This document shows positions 48,841 to 60,067 of a DNA stretch of 64,000 nt, one piece after another. The stretch is from Scleroderma bovista (Eukaryota; Basidiomycota; Agaricomycetes; Boletales; Sclerodermataceae), in assembly GCA_037178675.1 (NCBI GenBank), contig JAYMGJ010000321.1, forward strand, positions 124,001 through 188,000, in the 5' to 3' direction. The notes below the pieces were generated by a model. It saw nothing but the letters and a program-made list of their open reading frames with translations. It was not told the origin of the DNA and did not search any database. Position 1 is the stretch's first letter; each line of letters begins with the position of its first letter. The position numbers were made by a program, and so were the translations under genes.

Positions 48841-50482
48841 TTACAGGTTGCGACTTGCAACTGACTCCCGTAATGACAAATGAATCAAGGTATGCGACCG
48901 AGTCGGAGGTAAGTCTTCCAGATTGTCTAGATCATAATTTGATGGATCCATGGTGGCTTTAGGCCCAGGCCATAAACAACAACAGATCCGAGGGTAGACA
49001 TGAGCGCTAATGCCACAGGATTTAAATGGTCTCAAGGTGCCGTCCTGCTTACGTACATAAGTTCTTTGTTGATTCCGCACCGCCCATTTGTGCTGTCCCA
49101 GCAATTCAGGCCCCAGGCATGGGATAATCATAGTAGCCCTGATGCACTTCCTCCAGGTGTGGATATATGGTATCGATGGTGAAAACTCCCAAGCATTTCC
49201 AGCAGATAAAGGCACCGCACCTGTATCTCGATCAGCTTGGTGAACCAGCTACATGAGATCACGATACTAACCAACACGTCACGCGATTGCACCCTCCTTT
49301 TTTCTCTATGAGCACTTCACACTGTGGGCACTTCTTGACACACTCGCTTCGTGCAGCTACCCAGGCATTCGTCTGCTCTTCTTCGGCTTTGCGTCTCTTG
49401 AATTCATCACATGTTGACCCTTCATGAGGTTCATCACCACATGCCGAGCAAACCTCTTTGGAGCAAGATGGACAGCGGAGTTTCATCGCAGCATCTTGGG
49501 ATGTGAAGCGATAGATCTGTGTGCAGTCTGGTGTCCTGCAGAACTTGAACTCCGTCGGACGCTGGGAAACGTAGAAGTTAAATGCGGCCTTGAGCAGCCG
49601 CTCAAAGGATGCTGGAGCGAGAAACTGTTGAATGGTGGAGATGGTTACAGGGACTTGACAGTGGCCATCGTCGGCAACGCATGTCAAGGGAAATTGATTT
49701 ACATCTACAGCAGAGTCCAAGAAGTGACGCAGGCATGCGGAACAATAGGTATGTCCACAGTTCAGTTGAAAGGGGTTCAAAATGTCGTCATAGCAAATGG
49801 CGCACACTTGGTCTGTCCTGAGACGATTCTTGTCCAATCCATGGGTCTTAGTACGGGAAATTGGTTTGCCAGAACGTTTCGCAGTGAGGCGTTGCCACAG
49901 CGTGGCACCGCTGCCCCCAACCACCCTGGCGGTCGACATTTCAATCTTCAATATAGAGCCCCTTAATCTGAGGCTACCTGATACGGAAGACAGTGTTTCT
50001 GCGGATTGTTTATCGGTGAAAAGTTTGGCCTCCAGCATTCCCTTAACAGTCTTCTTGATACCAACAAAGTAGAAGTGGTCGACCTCCAGATCTCGTTCCG
50101 CGAACAAGGCATGCAATTCGGTATTATGTACGTCGCTGGGAAGATTTTTGATGCGAAGGGTGCATAATTCGAAGCCAGTGGTAAGATTCAAAACGAACAG
50201 GCCCTCAGTAAACATGACGACGGAGCCTTGTATCACCCGACCGATGGTTTTGGTCGTCTCGTCCTGCCGAGTGGATAGTAGTACTCATCATGGATGCGTG
50301 AAGCCACCAAACACACGCACCTTCCGCGACCTGGACCAACGAGGTTTCCCAATAAATGGGAACGCAGATGGAAGGAGTGATAAAAGCCTGTGCTCTGGGG
50401 GGTTGTGAAGAGAGTTAACAGGGCAATGTCGTGAGCAGATAATTCTGCCATACAAGGGCACAGGTGTTTTATAAGTTACCAT
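48841..50482 (-). CDS. RBR E3 ubiquitin ligase with an N-terminal RRM-like domain
   Basis: The core reads CAICYDDILNPFQLNCGHTYC then SACLRHFLDSA (RING1), then an IBR (FKFCRTPDCTQIYRF, MKLRCPSCSKEVCSACGDEP). RING2 is KKCPQCEVLIEKKGGCNRVT, spliced to CGAHICWKCLGVFT; the catalytic Cys of RBR enzymes lies in the HICWKC part. Before RING1 there is an RRM-like unit (LCTLRIKNLPSDVHNTELHA through LRLRGSILKIEMS). The protein ends LSLRESVASRNL-stop at 48841. The start is uncertain: the open first exon begins at 50482 (MVTYKTPVPLYG), but the first Met with family-like sequence is 50215 (MFTEGLFVLNLTTGF). Related fungal proteins carry CCCH fingers upstream, not seen here. It converges with RRP9, 37 bp apart. 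Confidence 0.75.
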
Positions 50483-50649
50483 AGCCCAGTCGCGTGTATC
50501 CTTGATTTACCTCTTGTCAATGTCCAAGCAAGCGTCCTGAAATATTTAGGGGCTAAACATATACAGCGACAAACACGTGCATCTTATGGCCAATACTTAT
50601 GATCTTGCAAGGTTCAAACGTTCACCGACTTACCTCTCAAGATAGCTTT

Positions 50650-51130
50650 CTTTCTCATTTATTTCAAGATGCTTCGGTAAGAATACACCTAAAAGACAGA
50701 CCGCTAGCTGCTCCTCTGCCTTTATTGTGAGTTCATCCTGCATGTTGAGGACTGCAGGGTTGAGAGCGTTGTCAGAGAGATGATGCAAGGACAAGATGAA
50801 ACAGACGCAGGCACCGCCTACTACACAATCCAAGCGTCGACCGCATTTGACACTTCACAGTCAAAGTCAGAGGACATGCGATCTTCTTTGCCACAAGCAA
50901 GTCGAAGAAACGAAAGCGGGCGACCAAGGTGGCTTGAAAGGACCAGAGCTCAAACTTGACTCAATGCTTAAGGGAAACTCAGACCGCACAGACCTCTACT
51001 TGCGCGCAGACGACACACCTGGGAGCAGTGGGGACGAGAACGCCCACAAAAGCGACTACGGTTACCAACGCTCTTCCTGGAGAGCGCCAAGGAGGGTCTC
51101 GGTACCATCTCAGTGCACCTCTCACAGCTG
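50650..51130. pseudogene. Degenerate duplicate of the ALT1/RRP9 divergent junction
   Basis: Bases 50697-50860 resemble the ALT1 5' end (46575-46790): the minus strand reads ALNPAVLNMQ-DELTIKAEEQ, against TLNPAVLNVQYAVRGELAIKAEE. Bases 50884-51105 resemble RRP9 exon 1 (46879-47160), sharing TCTTTGCCACAAGCAAGTCG, then DRTDLYLRADDTPGSSGDE against the intact acidic stretch. The RRP9 ATG and the 66-bp gap are largely deleted, and both frames are interrupted. Both halves keep their divergent arrangement and intron-edge sequence, so this is a DNA-level segmental copy, not a retrocopy. Confidence 0.8.
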
Positions 51131-52705
51131 AGGGACTCGAGTATATTTGAACGACCCGACAAACTGCGTGGCTCGAACGGCGAGCTCTTCCATTCGGGTG
51201 AGGCACCTTGTTCGTACTACTGACTAGTCACCACTCCGATTTTCATATTCACCCTTCGAGTTTGTGCGCTGTCCTTGGAATACCCGCTCTCGGGGCTGAT
51301 GCCTGCAAGTCAAGGTAGTAGAGGTAGTGATGCTGTTAGAGGTGTAGTTGATGGATGATATGGCTGACTATCAGTCAGAGATGATGGTTTGGGCGTAATT
51401 GGCAGCCTTGCACACGCCCACTACCGTCATCTAGGGAATTGTTTTTCCCACCGGGTACGTTTTCGAATTTACAATTTATCGTTGCATGCAGTTTAACACT
51501 GCCAGAACAGGGGGACCAGCGTTTCACCCATCTCTTTAGTTCATAAGGAGTGTCTATATCGTTGATGATACTAACTGGGATGACCTACGGGCGAGGAAAA
51601 CCACCATGTGGAACGGCCTTGTTTACGACCCTGAGAAAGGAACGGGTCCTAGGACTTCCACACCCTGAAGTGACGTCCGATGATATTGGGGTGCAATGAA
51701 ATTTAACGCCACACTAGCCAACAAGCCAGTCAATTGGATTAGGCCAGTTGTCAAAAGGAAACATACGATGTGGGCATCCTGATCCTCCTTATCATAGAGC
51801 GTGACGTTGCAGTCATGCTCACTGTTATTCTTTGATTGGCATGCATGGCGATCCTGTGAGCAGATGAGGCTCTGACGGGCCGTGGGACCTCATGCGAGAT
51901 TTGGGCAGGCTTTGCAGAAGATTTAGGTGCGGATGCGTGGGTTCTTGAGAACCGTGGGGTGGAGGTGTGCGCACCAATGTGGGTCCTTCTACTTTCCTTG
52001 CTTGCCTTGCCATTGGTTTCTGGCCATGGTCATCATATCACTCAGGGTTTCGACGTGCGCAAGAACTGTCCTGCCAATAAGAGCCCCCGAATCGGTCCCC
52101 TAGTCAGGCAACCCTGATAGGGATTGCGGTCCCTTTGGACTGTGCTCCATAGAAGGACAAAAATGACCGGTACAAGCTCGCGAAGTTTTAAGGTTCGTCT
52201 TGAGGCAGTTACTACATAAATGAGAAGGCAAGAATGCGAAGGTTTTGGGGAAATAAAGGACGGATTGTGATGCCTCAGGTTGTTGAACCTGCATTCACGT
52301 TAACCAGAACTTGGAACCATAGAATAGATGCTCGTAGGACCAAACGATCGACACGCACACGCATCTGCCGTATGTTCCTGTGATCTTTTATCCGGTGTCT
52401 TTTTCTTTTTCTTGACTTAAGGGTATGGCATGGCGGTCGTCCGCTGCTCGTCGCTACCTGACTACCCTGCGCCACTTGTTACTACTCTCACCATTCGGAT
52501 CTCACCAGGTGGGGACAACATTTCAGCCTTGGACAAAGGTCATATGCTTACTTGCTCTTCGTTGGACCTATATCGGAATGACCAAAACCACAAGCTCCTC
52601 GGATGTTTGCCTGAAGATGCGGAAAATATATGTGCAGGGTTGAATATTTGAGCCTATTGGAATGTCACTCAACTCCATATCTGAAGACCTTGTTCCCTTT
52701 TCACG
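51131..52705. other. Gene-poor stretch of 1.6 kb
   Basis: Several short open frames occur on both strands (up to about 75 codons) without recognisable domains or splice logic. No repeat or transposon end is obvious. I see nothing to call a gene. Confidence 0.4.
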
Positions 52706-52712
52706 TATAAAA
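52706..52712 (+). promoter_or_regulatory. Putative TATA box of the small secreted protein gene
   Basis: TATAAAA lies 49 bp upstream of the ATG at 52755, a typical spacing for a strongly regulated fungal gene. Confidence 0.45.
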
Positions 52713-52754
52713 TCAGCCGCCATTCTTCAAACAGTCCCTCTCCTAACTATCAAA

Positions 52755-53134
52755 ATGGTCCGTTTCCTCGGTCTCGCGTCCTTGCTGTTGTTTTCGTACA
52801 GTGCAATTGTAGCTGCTGGCACTACGCCACGCGTGCCCATTGCCGACACGAATGACGTCGGTGCAGGGCTTTTGGGGCGTGCTTGCTGTGAGCCCTATGA
52901 TATTCAACTCAACCGACTTTCCTATTCACATTGTGTACAGCGAAGTGCAATGATGGCCGTACGTGCTGCAATTCAGGGACCTTCTGTTGCAGCGGCGGGA
53001 CTAGCAGTACATGTAAGAGCTTACTTCAACGGCAGATCGCTTGTTGACCTACTTACAATGGGCCTCATCCAGGCTGTGCACAGGGGAAGGGATGCGCGAA
53101 CAAGAACGGTAGAGGCACGTGCTATAACACCTGA
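52755..53134 (+). CDS. Small secreted cysteine-rich protein (effector-like)
   Basis: The ATG at 52755 gives a clear signal peptide (MVRFLGLASLLLFSYSAIVA-A) and a short pro-region TTPRVPIADTNDVGAGLLGR. A GTGAGC..TACAG intron (about 52888-52949) then gives ACSKCNDG. A second GTACGT..CATCCAG intron (about 52968-53080) gives RCAQGKGCANKNGRGTCYNT and a stop at 53132-53134. The mature protein would be about 30-50 residues with five visible Cys; a small middle exon could add more. Reading straight through instead gives a Cys-poor frame ending at 53144, which I consider less likely. Function is unknown. A TATA box 49 bp upstream and isolation in gene-poor, repeat-bearing sequence fit an accessory gene. 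Confidence 0.5.
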
Positions 53135-53370
53135 GTCGAAGTGATAATACGGAGGGGAGTTCGGTGCGTCGAAAGTCATCAAATATTCCACGCAATTAAA
53201 ATTTATGTAAACCCATACTCTCCTTTAGTGAATTCGTGTCGTGTTTGCACATTTGTGCTGCACGTCCCATCCACGCGCTCGAAGTGGAGTGCCCCCCCAG
53301 CATCAGCAAACCAGCCCTTCCAATTAGCCGAGCTGACAGCACTTGACAGTGCTTAGCCGACTGCCCAGCC

Positions 53371-53470
53371 TGTCTGACTCTGTGCCAGTCTGTCTGACTC
53401 TGTGCCAGTCTGTCTGACTCTGTGCCAGTCTGTCTGACTCTGTGCCAGTCTGTCTGACTCTGTGCCAGTC
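53371..53470. repeat. Perfect 20-bp tandem repeat, five copies
   Basis: The unit TGTCTGACTCTGTGCCAGTC is repeated five times without change, 240 bp after the small secreted protein gene. It is a likely length-variable minisatellite. Confidence 0.95.
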
Positions 53471-53759
53471 TGGTTGTCACTCAATTCAAATATTCAGTAG
53501 AGAAAAAAAAAAGTATATTAGGACTAAAGAAAACTAGAGTACTAATCACAAATAACTAAATAATATATTTATACGACTGGGCCCACCCTTGGCAGTAGTT
53601 TTGACGTGTTCCCACGATCTTTAGATATATTTATTGTGCGCATAACAATGTATCTAACAGATCCCCTCTTCAGGTGCTCCCTCCACCCAACTCCAGTAAT
53701 GACTGTGCGACAATCTGCGACCCCCCAGATGCGATTTGTCAAGGTTGTCGGGAGGTAAT

Positions 53760-54010
53760 ACGGAGCTACCCATCAACCTCTGCGCTCTTTTAGCCATCAT
53801 ACGGAGGCTACACGGCGCGGTCATCACGCATCGCAGGAAGGCTATCCATCAACCTCTGCCCCTTTTCGCCATCGTCCAGAGGGTACATGGCGCGGTCAAT
53901 ACACATCGCAAGGTGGGTTTCCATCAACATCCGCTCTCTTTTGGCCGCTGTATGGAGGGTATATGGCACAGTTGACACACATCACAGGGAGAGTATATGT
54001 GTAAATGCGC
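53760..54010. repeat. Imperfect tandem repeat of about 78-80 bp, three copies
   Basis: Three diverged units share CATCAAC(C/A)TCTGC, a CTTTT-GCC run, a GAGG(G/C)TA(C/T)A-TGGC core and a CACATCGCA(A/G)G end. A partial fourth copy follows (GCATCACGGAGAGGGTAT). No coding function is apparent. Confidence 0.7.
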
Positions 54011-54308
54011 ATCACGGAGAGGGTATGTCTACGCTCTGAGCATGTGCTGAGGCTGTCGTCCGAGGTCTTTCAGAGGTGCATCCACACATTATGCATATCT
54101 TTAGCACATAAAACCATGTATTAGGGGTATGAGGACCACTCAAAGCAGGTCAATAGCCAATACAGGTGAAGTAATTGTAAAGAATGGCAATCAGTAAACC
54201 TTACATCACCTAGTGGGGTAACATGAGAGCTATTCAAACATCACATACACTTCGCGTGCCAGGTAAAGATCAATGTCACCAATAGATACGACCGTCCAAC
54301 CAGCGGGA

Positions 54309-57300
54309 CTACTTGGGAGGGGACTCCGATAGCGCGCGTGAACCAAGGCGCGGAGCATTAGGTACAGGCACATCCAGGCTTGTACTGGCAGCAGCGATAT
54401 CAGGGAGAGTGTTACTCTGTCCGAGCGATGTCGGGTCATGGTGGTGGTGAGTACTTGTTCCATAGCCTCCACGGATACCGCCCGAATAGTAGTCTGGCCC
54501 ATGAGTAACGGCAACCTGCTGTGCATTGTAGTTGGCTTGGGGAGCACCTTCTGTGTACAGTCCATGGTAAGGTGGATGCATAGTAGGTTGATAAAAAGGT
54601 GGATATGGTGCCATTGGAGGCAGGTACCACCCAGCTCGCAAGGCAGCAGCATAGTCATATGGTGTACCTTGCATCCATGGTGGCATCCCTGGTGGCATCC
54701 CCGGTGCACAAGGCTGCTCATTGGACCCTTGTTGCTGAGACGGCTGAGTAAATGCGTTTTCATGGGGTATGGGATGGGTATTCGGGTGAGCGCGAGGCTG
54801 ACGGCCTCCTTCAGGACCTGGATGCTGATCAGGGGGGTCACTGCACATGGAGTGCGAGTCACTTCCTTGAGTGTGGTCAGCCTCGCCTTTGCTGGTGGGA
54901 TGGTGGCCTTCCTCGGCAGCCAGTAGCTTTGCAGTCAGATGAGACGGGTGCTCACCAGACGGTCCAGTATCGTCCGTCCTATGGGGTAATACCCACTCCT
55001 GGAGGTTGAATGGCTCGGTCTCATTTCTGGGTCGATTGTTGTACTGCACAAGACAAGGCTTTGGGCGTTCTGCTTTGCGTGCTGTTGACATGTCGAAGGA
55101 TATTGATGGAGGGCTGGCAAGGCGGGATGACCGAGGGACAGATGACCCTCGCGTAGACGCAGGCTCACTAGTACGTGAGGTGAAAAAGTCTATGTCAGAC
55201 CGGCCCACTGGTGTGTCATTATGATCAGCGAAAAGGTCAGCAGCTGGGCGTGTGCTAATCGGAACCGTTGGAGGCTCCACATGCAGCTTAGAGGCTAGAC
55301 AGTAGTAAGCAGTCGTCAGCTGCGCACATTGTGAGGTCGGCTGTACATACCTCCGCCGTCCTTGACACTGGGTTCGTGCCATTGCATGGACTCATGACCA
55401 GGTGTGTCACAGGAGGGTTTGTGAGTAGCTCGATCAGACACAGGAGGGACGCGATTGGACGAGCTGTCAGCAGTTGTTGACGTGTCAGCTGGCGAGCCAT
55501 GACTGCTACTAGTGTCCACGGCATCGGATGCAGGGCCTAACATAGCTCCTGGAGCGTCCGGGAGAGCATCCGGAAGAGCATCTGGACGAGTGTCCAGCAA
55601 CCGTGTATCACTAGTCAAAGTTGAATCAAAGAATGCAGGAGTAGGAAGACCAGACAGACCGATTATGAAAACTGATAGAAGGGTTAGTATGGGTAGCAAG
55701 AGGGGCACACAATTTCGCAGAGTTTTCGGACTCCTCGAATCGAACATTTTTCTGTAGAGAGCAAGTTAAGATAGTATTCTGAAGGAACAGAGGTACACAT
55801 ACCTGGGTAACATTGACGGACCCCTTGCCCTGGTTTGGAACATTGGGGTAAGCACCTTTCTCCATGGGAGAATCTGCTCGAGGACCATCATCCGATGAAA
55901 CATACATCGGTGACGAGGGAATCTGGGGACGAGCCTTGCTGGTCCTCAGACCTTTGGAGCTCACTGTCCCGCTGTGTTTGGAGGTCTCTCCCTTGGGGAG
56001 TGCTGAGGCCTTGGTTTTCGGCTTCATATTGCTCACTTGAGACCCTTTCAATTTGCGCTTGCGTGATGATGGTTCTTGCTCATAGTCAGAGTTGATATTC
56101 CCAGTGGCATCGTCAGTATCAATCTCACCATCTTCGGTTCGCATGTCATCATTCTGGCCGCCTTGTAATTGTTCGTCTGGGCAATATTCATCACTAGATG
56201 GCTCTGACTCAGATGGTGTATCGCTAGACAGAATGATTACTTTTGAAGTCGTTGCAGTCTTTCTCTTGGAAGATCGTTGGGGGGGGAATACACCCTGAGG
56301 GTTCGCATCTGACTTCGACTGCTTGATTTTAGGCATCTCATCGACGGCATCAGAATCAGGTATGCCCAACTCCTCAATAGTATCAGCGACTGCCCTCTTC
56401 TTTCCCTTGTTCTTCTTGATTTGTGTGGCAGCCAGACTGCGCAACCAATCGGGTCCATTGTAGTCGATTGCTGAATTGCGGAATATTCGCCTACCCTTCG
56501 TAAGCTTAGAGTCCGAAGGTGGTGGCACATTAATTATGACAGGACTCTTGGATGCAACAAGAGCCGCTGTAGCTGCATTAATATCTATTGATATTAAAGA
56601 AGCATGACATACCTTTCTTGTTCGGAACATGCTCGAGATGAATCCTGTCGTCACTGGTGTCCATGAAAGCATCGACAAGCTTGGAGCAGTCTACCAGAGT
56701 GAGGTCCGAGATACCCTTTGCACTTCCTCTGTTATGGCGTTCCTCACCCGGGAATAGAACATCCACTGGCCAATTTTTCATGACCAGTGAACTGTTTGCG
56801 AGATTACTGAGGAGGGTCTTCCATGGGAACTGCTTCGCATTTGATGCCCACTTGAAACCATGAGCCTCTTAAGAAGCTGTCAGGCATCGTCAACGCTGAG
56901 ATGTTGAGAACTCACCAATAAGCTTTTTGATTTGTTGCTTGACCTGTTCATGATTGGGTCGCTCGATGATTTTGACTTCATCTTCATTGTCAGGCTGATG
57001 CTTTTTGTTGTCAGCGCGTTGCTTTCCCTTGCCTCCCTCAGCGATGATTTCTGTAGGCAGCTCGGTGGTACCTTCAAAGGCTTCTGTTACACCCTCCAGA
57101 GATACTTTGTTACTAACAACATATTAATAAATGATGGCGCACAGACGAATGATGTCGACCTACTAAACGTGCGCCTTCAGATGCGCAATGATTATATCAG
57201 TATCCGCACGGCAACGCGCAGAAAAGAACTATAAAAATGAGTTTTTGGGGCTGGAGCACATTGTGAAAGCGACATACCCCTTCAGCGCCTGGAGTACTAA

Positions 57301-59059
57301 AGGCATGACCAAGGCTGCCATCTTGATTGATGACCCTGCCAGCCAATACATAACAGCCTTCAAACCCCTGTGCTTTTGATAGTCCAGTGAACTAGAGCAA
57401 AGACAATCAATTCAATACATATCGCTGTTAGGGCACCAAAGAAATGCTTACCATGCGGTCTAGATTCTTCACAGACTTGTTGAAAAGGTGCTGGCGTTGC
57501 GCGACCGTTCCGCCCATCTTTTCAGCCTCTTGGTTTTCCTTCCATGTTTCCAGGATTTCAATGTAGGTTTCCGCGTACTCGACTTTGAAACGCTCGTAGC
57601 ACTTCTTTACATCCACACGAGAAGGGGTTCCTTCAACGTTCAAGTCAGGGAGCCGCGCAAGTTCAGTTTTCTTGTGCTTGGCGAAATACGCAGTATAGAT
57701 GTTCCAAGGATTTTGCGAATTCATGTGCGAGTACTGCCAGTTGTAGTGATCCCTAACCTGTTGCCATGGCATTCCACGACTTTCCCCGAGTTTGGTGAAT
57801 ATATCGTTCACCTGCTGAAAGCCCTCGCTGAACTCGTCCATGAGTGCATCGGGAAACCTCCCATGAGTGTAGGTGAGATCCTCATCGTCTCCATTGTGTC
57901 TGCCGTTTTTGGTCTCATGTTCTCCGGTGGATGGAAGCGACAGTGAATCAGATCCTTGCAACAGAATGGGGGAAGCACAACGGCAAGGAGTGGGTGAGTC
58001 TTGGGAAGGCAGCGCTGTACCATGTGGCATAAGCCTTGACGGCTCAATCTTTAGATATACATATGATTAGTATATTCGCTCTGTGAACAAAGACCTTACG
58101 CTTTTGATAAGTTCATCGGCGCTCTGCGCAGGCTCAAAGCCTAATTTGTCGAGGGCCGAAGGTGAAGCCAGACCACAAGCTGTTTTTGCAGGCATAAACC
58201 TTGACGGCTGAATCTTAAAACACATATGATCAATAAATTCGCCCTAGGAATAAAGCCAGGACCTACGCTTTTGATACGTTCATCAGCATTCTGTGCCGGC
58301 TCAAAGCCCAATTTGTCGAGGGCCGAAGGTGGAGCCAGACCATGCACTGATTTTGCAGAAGGTGCAGGCCGTTCGAAAGGGGGTTTTGAGGACCTTCGCG
58401 AGAGGGTATTGAGAGAGATGACTGCTGCACTGGGTTTCAGTAGGGATGACTGTGGTATATTGTCACTCTCTGCGACTAATTGAGTTAACAAAGGAGTACT
58501 ATTTCAACAAACTTACCTATATGTTTGGCAACAGAAGTGTCTGTGTGCACGTTGGACGCAGCGATGGTAAGGGTATCGAGAGGGGGGACAGCCGTGCAAG
58601 GTTTCAATTGAGAAGGCCGTGGCGTATCCTCACCCTCTGGAACCAATTCAGCTAAAAGCAGAAACACGGTTTAATAAGCTTACCTATATTTTCAGTAATA
58701 GAAGTATTACCGTGTGTGTTGGAAACAGTCTTGATGAGAGGTTCTGAGAGAAACGGATTATCGCCGTCCGAACTTTGAGGAACATCTGTTGAAGTCTCGG
58801 TGGGGGGAATGAAGCTTCGGCGGAATGATGCTTCATGGATCAGACCAGTATCCCGAGTGGTCGCCTTGATCTTCTGACAGAGTCGGGTTGGAGTTATCAC
58901 GGTGGAAGGTGAACATTCACGACAGCCACCTCCTTCCTGTGGTAACAACACATAGTTGTCTGTAAGGTCAGTGCCTGGCGGGCTAGAACTACATGTCTTT
59001 TCCTGACAAAAATCAGATACGTGTTATTTGAAAAGAAGAAGTGTCCTTACCATTGCCAT
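54309..59059 (-). CDS. Large multi-exon protein, lineage-specific, unknown function
   Basis: The ATG at 59059 (MAM, then an intron, then EKTCSSSPPGTDLTDNYVLL) opens a gene of many short exons. Recognisable parts: two near-identical exons (SALDKLGFEPAQ), a region with FSEGFQQVNDIFTKLGESRG, VRDHYNWQYSHMNSQNPWNI, YTAYFAKHKKTELARLPDLN and FNKSVKNLDRM, then FPWKTLLSNLANSSLVMKNW, PVDVLFPGEERHNRGSAKGI and DLTLVDCSKLVDAFM. The C-terminal half is low-complexity, with Ser/Lys/Asp-rich segments and a Pro/Tyr/His-rich tail (APGMPPGMPPWMQGTPYDY) to the stop at 54309. I recall similar hypothetical proteins as an expanded family in Agaricomycetes, often near transposon genes, but know no function. Exon joins in the middle are tentative; it could be two genes. 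Confidence 0.5.
58027..58370. repeat. Tandem duplication of an exon plus its intron, 165-bp period
   Basis: 58027-58191 and 58192-58370 are diverged copies sharing GCATAA(G/A)CCTTGACGGCT, TACGCTTTTGATA(A/C)GTTCAT and TTTGTCGAGGGCCGAAGGTG. On the minus strand each encodes SALDKLGFEPAQ(S/N)ADE(L/R)IKS and ends at an intron. This duplicates one exon of the large gene. Confidence 0.8.
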
Positions 59060-59129
59060 GAAAAAGTGCTGGTGGACAGTAAACAAAGGACGGGAAGGGA
59101 AGTTGCAACCGAGAATGGGATGCCGTTTT

Positions 59130-59570
59130 TATGTGTGATGGGTATACCAGTGATCTGCCAAAGATCAGAGTGCGCTCCTAAGGAGGGAAGTAAAATATAA
59201 CTTACGAGTTTATGGGCAGGGGGCATCAGCAGATCTGCCGAAGATCAGAGTGCATATCTAATGAGGAAAGTAAAGTATGACTTACAGAATTTATGTGCAA
59301 TGGGCGCCATCAGAAATCTGCTAAAGATCAGAATGCGCTTCTAAGGAGGAAAATAAATATAACTTACAGAGTTTATGGGCGATGGGTGTCATCAGAAATA
59401 TAACAAAGATCAGAGTGCGCCTTTAAGCAAGAAAGTATGGTATAACTCACCGAGAAGCCCAGCAATGCCGTCTTCATGTGCAATGTCTGTCACTAAAGAA
59501 CTTTCGAAGATCACAATGTGCCTAACGAGGAAGGTAAAAAATAACTCACAGGAAGTCTGGCGGTCATGAA
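59130..59570. repeat. Imperfect tandem repeat, about 80-100 bp, five copies, each with intron-like ends
   Basis: Copies of AAGATCA(G/C)A(G/A)TG(C/T) occur at 59161, 59241, 59323, 59406 and 59507. On the minus strand each unit has GT(A/G)AGT and, about 25-30 bases on, a pyrimidine-rich TTAG (TTAA in one copy), then GCGCA(C/T)TCTGATCTT. The array lies just 5' of the large minus-strand gene whose ATG is at 59059, so it may be transcribed as leader. Confidence 0.75.
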
Positions 59571-59925
59571 ACTTGATATGAGATGGCCTGGCCTCAGATC
59601 AATGGGTTTGAGAGGTTGCGCAGAGCCTCTGCGCGATCACAAAGTGTCGTTCGCATGAATACACTGTGGAGGATCAGTTGTCGACGGAGGAATGGAACAT
59701 TGGGGTGATGATCATTAGCATCATTGACGATGCCTGGTGCTGATGTCCATCGACGTTGAGGGCGATTGGAGTTAGTGTTCGTCGACACTTGTAAAGAACG
59801 AAAATATACTCGCTTCCAGATGTGTGGGCTCCGTTGGCGTCGATAAAACATGGGTCTGCATGGTTGGCCGTCATAGTCGGTGCGGTACTGGGTGCTGGGC
59901 ATCGGCGACCTCGAGCTGTTTGGGC

Positions 59926-59972
59926 AAGAAAGTGAAGCATGGTGATTACTAATCACCATGCTTCACTTTCTT
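59926..59972. repeat. Perfect palindrome, 23-bp arms, 1-base spacer
   Basis: The left arm AAGAAAGTGAAGCATGGTGATTA (59926-59948) is followed by C and then its exact reverse complement to 59972. Diverged single copies of the right arm follow (CACTATGATTACGCTTCAAT near 59979; CACCACCGTGCTTCAGTCTC near 60011). The cruciform-prone site separates the 59.1-59.6 kb repeats from the 60 kb repeats. Confidence 0.95.
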
Positions 59973-60067
59973 ACTCATCACTATGATTACGCTTCAATTT
60001 CTTACCTAGTCACCACCGTGCTTCAGTCTCCTACTCTCATGTTGGTTGCAATGAGGACGGTCATCAG

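Noticed and set aside
53371..53470. CRISPR-like array
   Set aside because: The 20-bp units are directly adjacent with no spacers, and the genome is eukaryotic.
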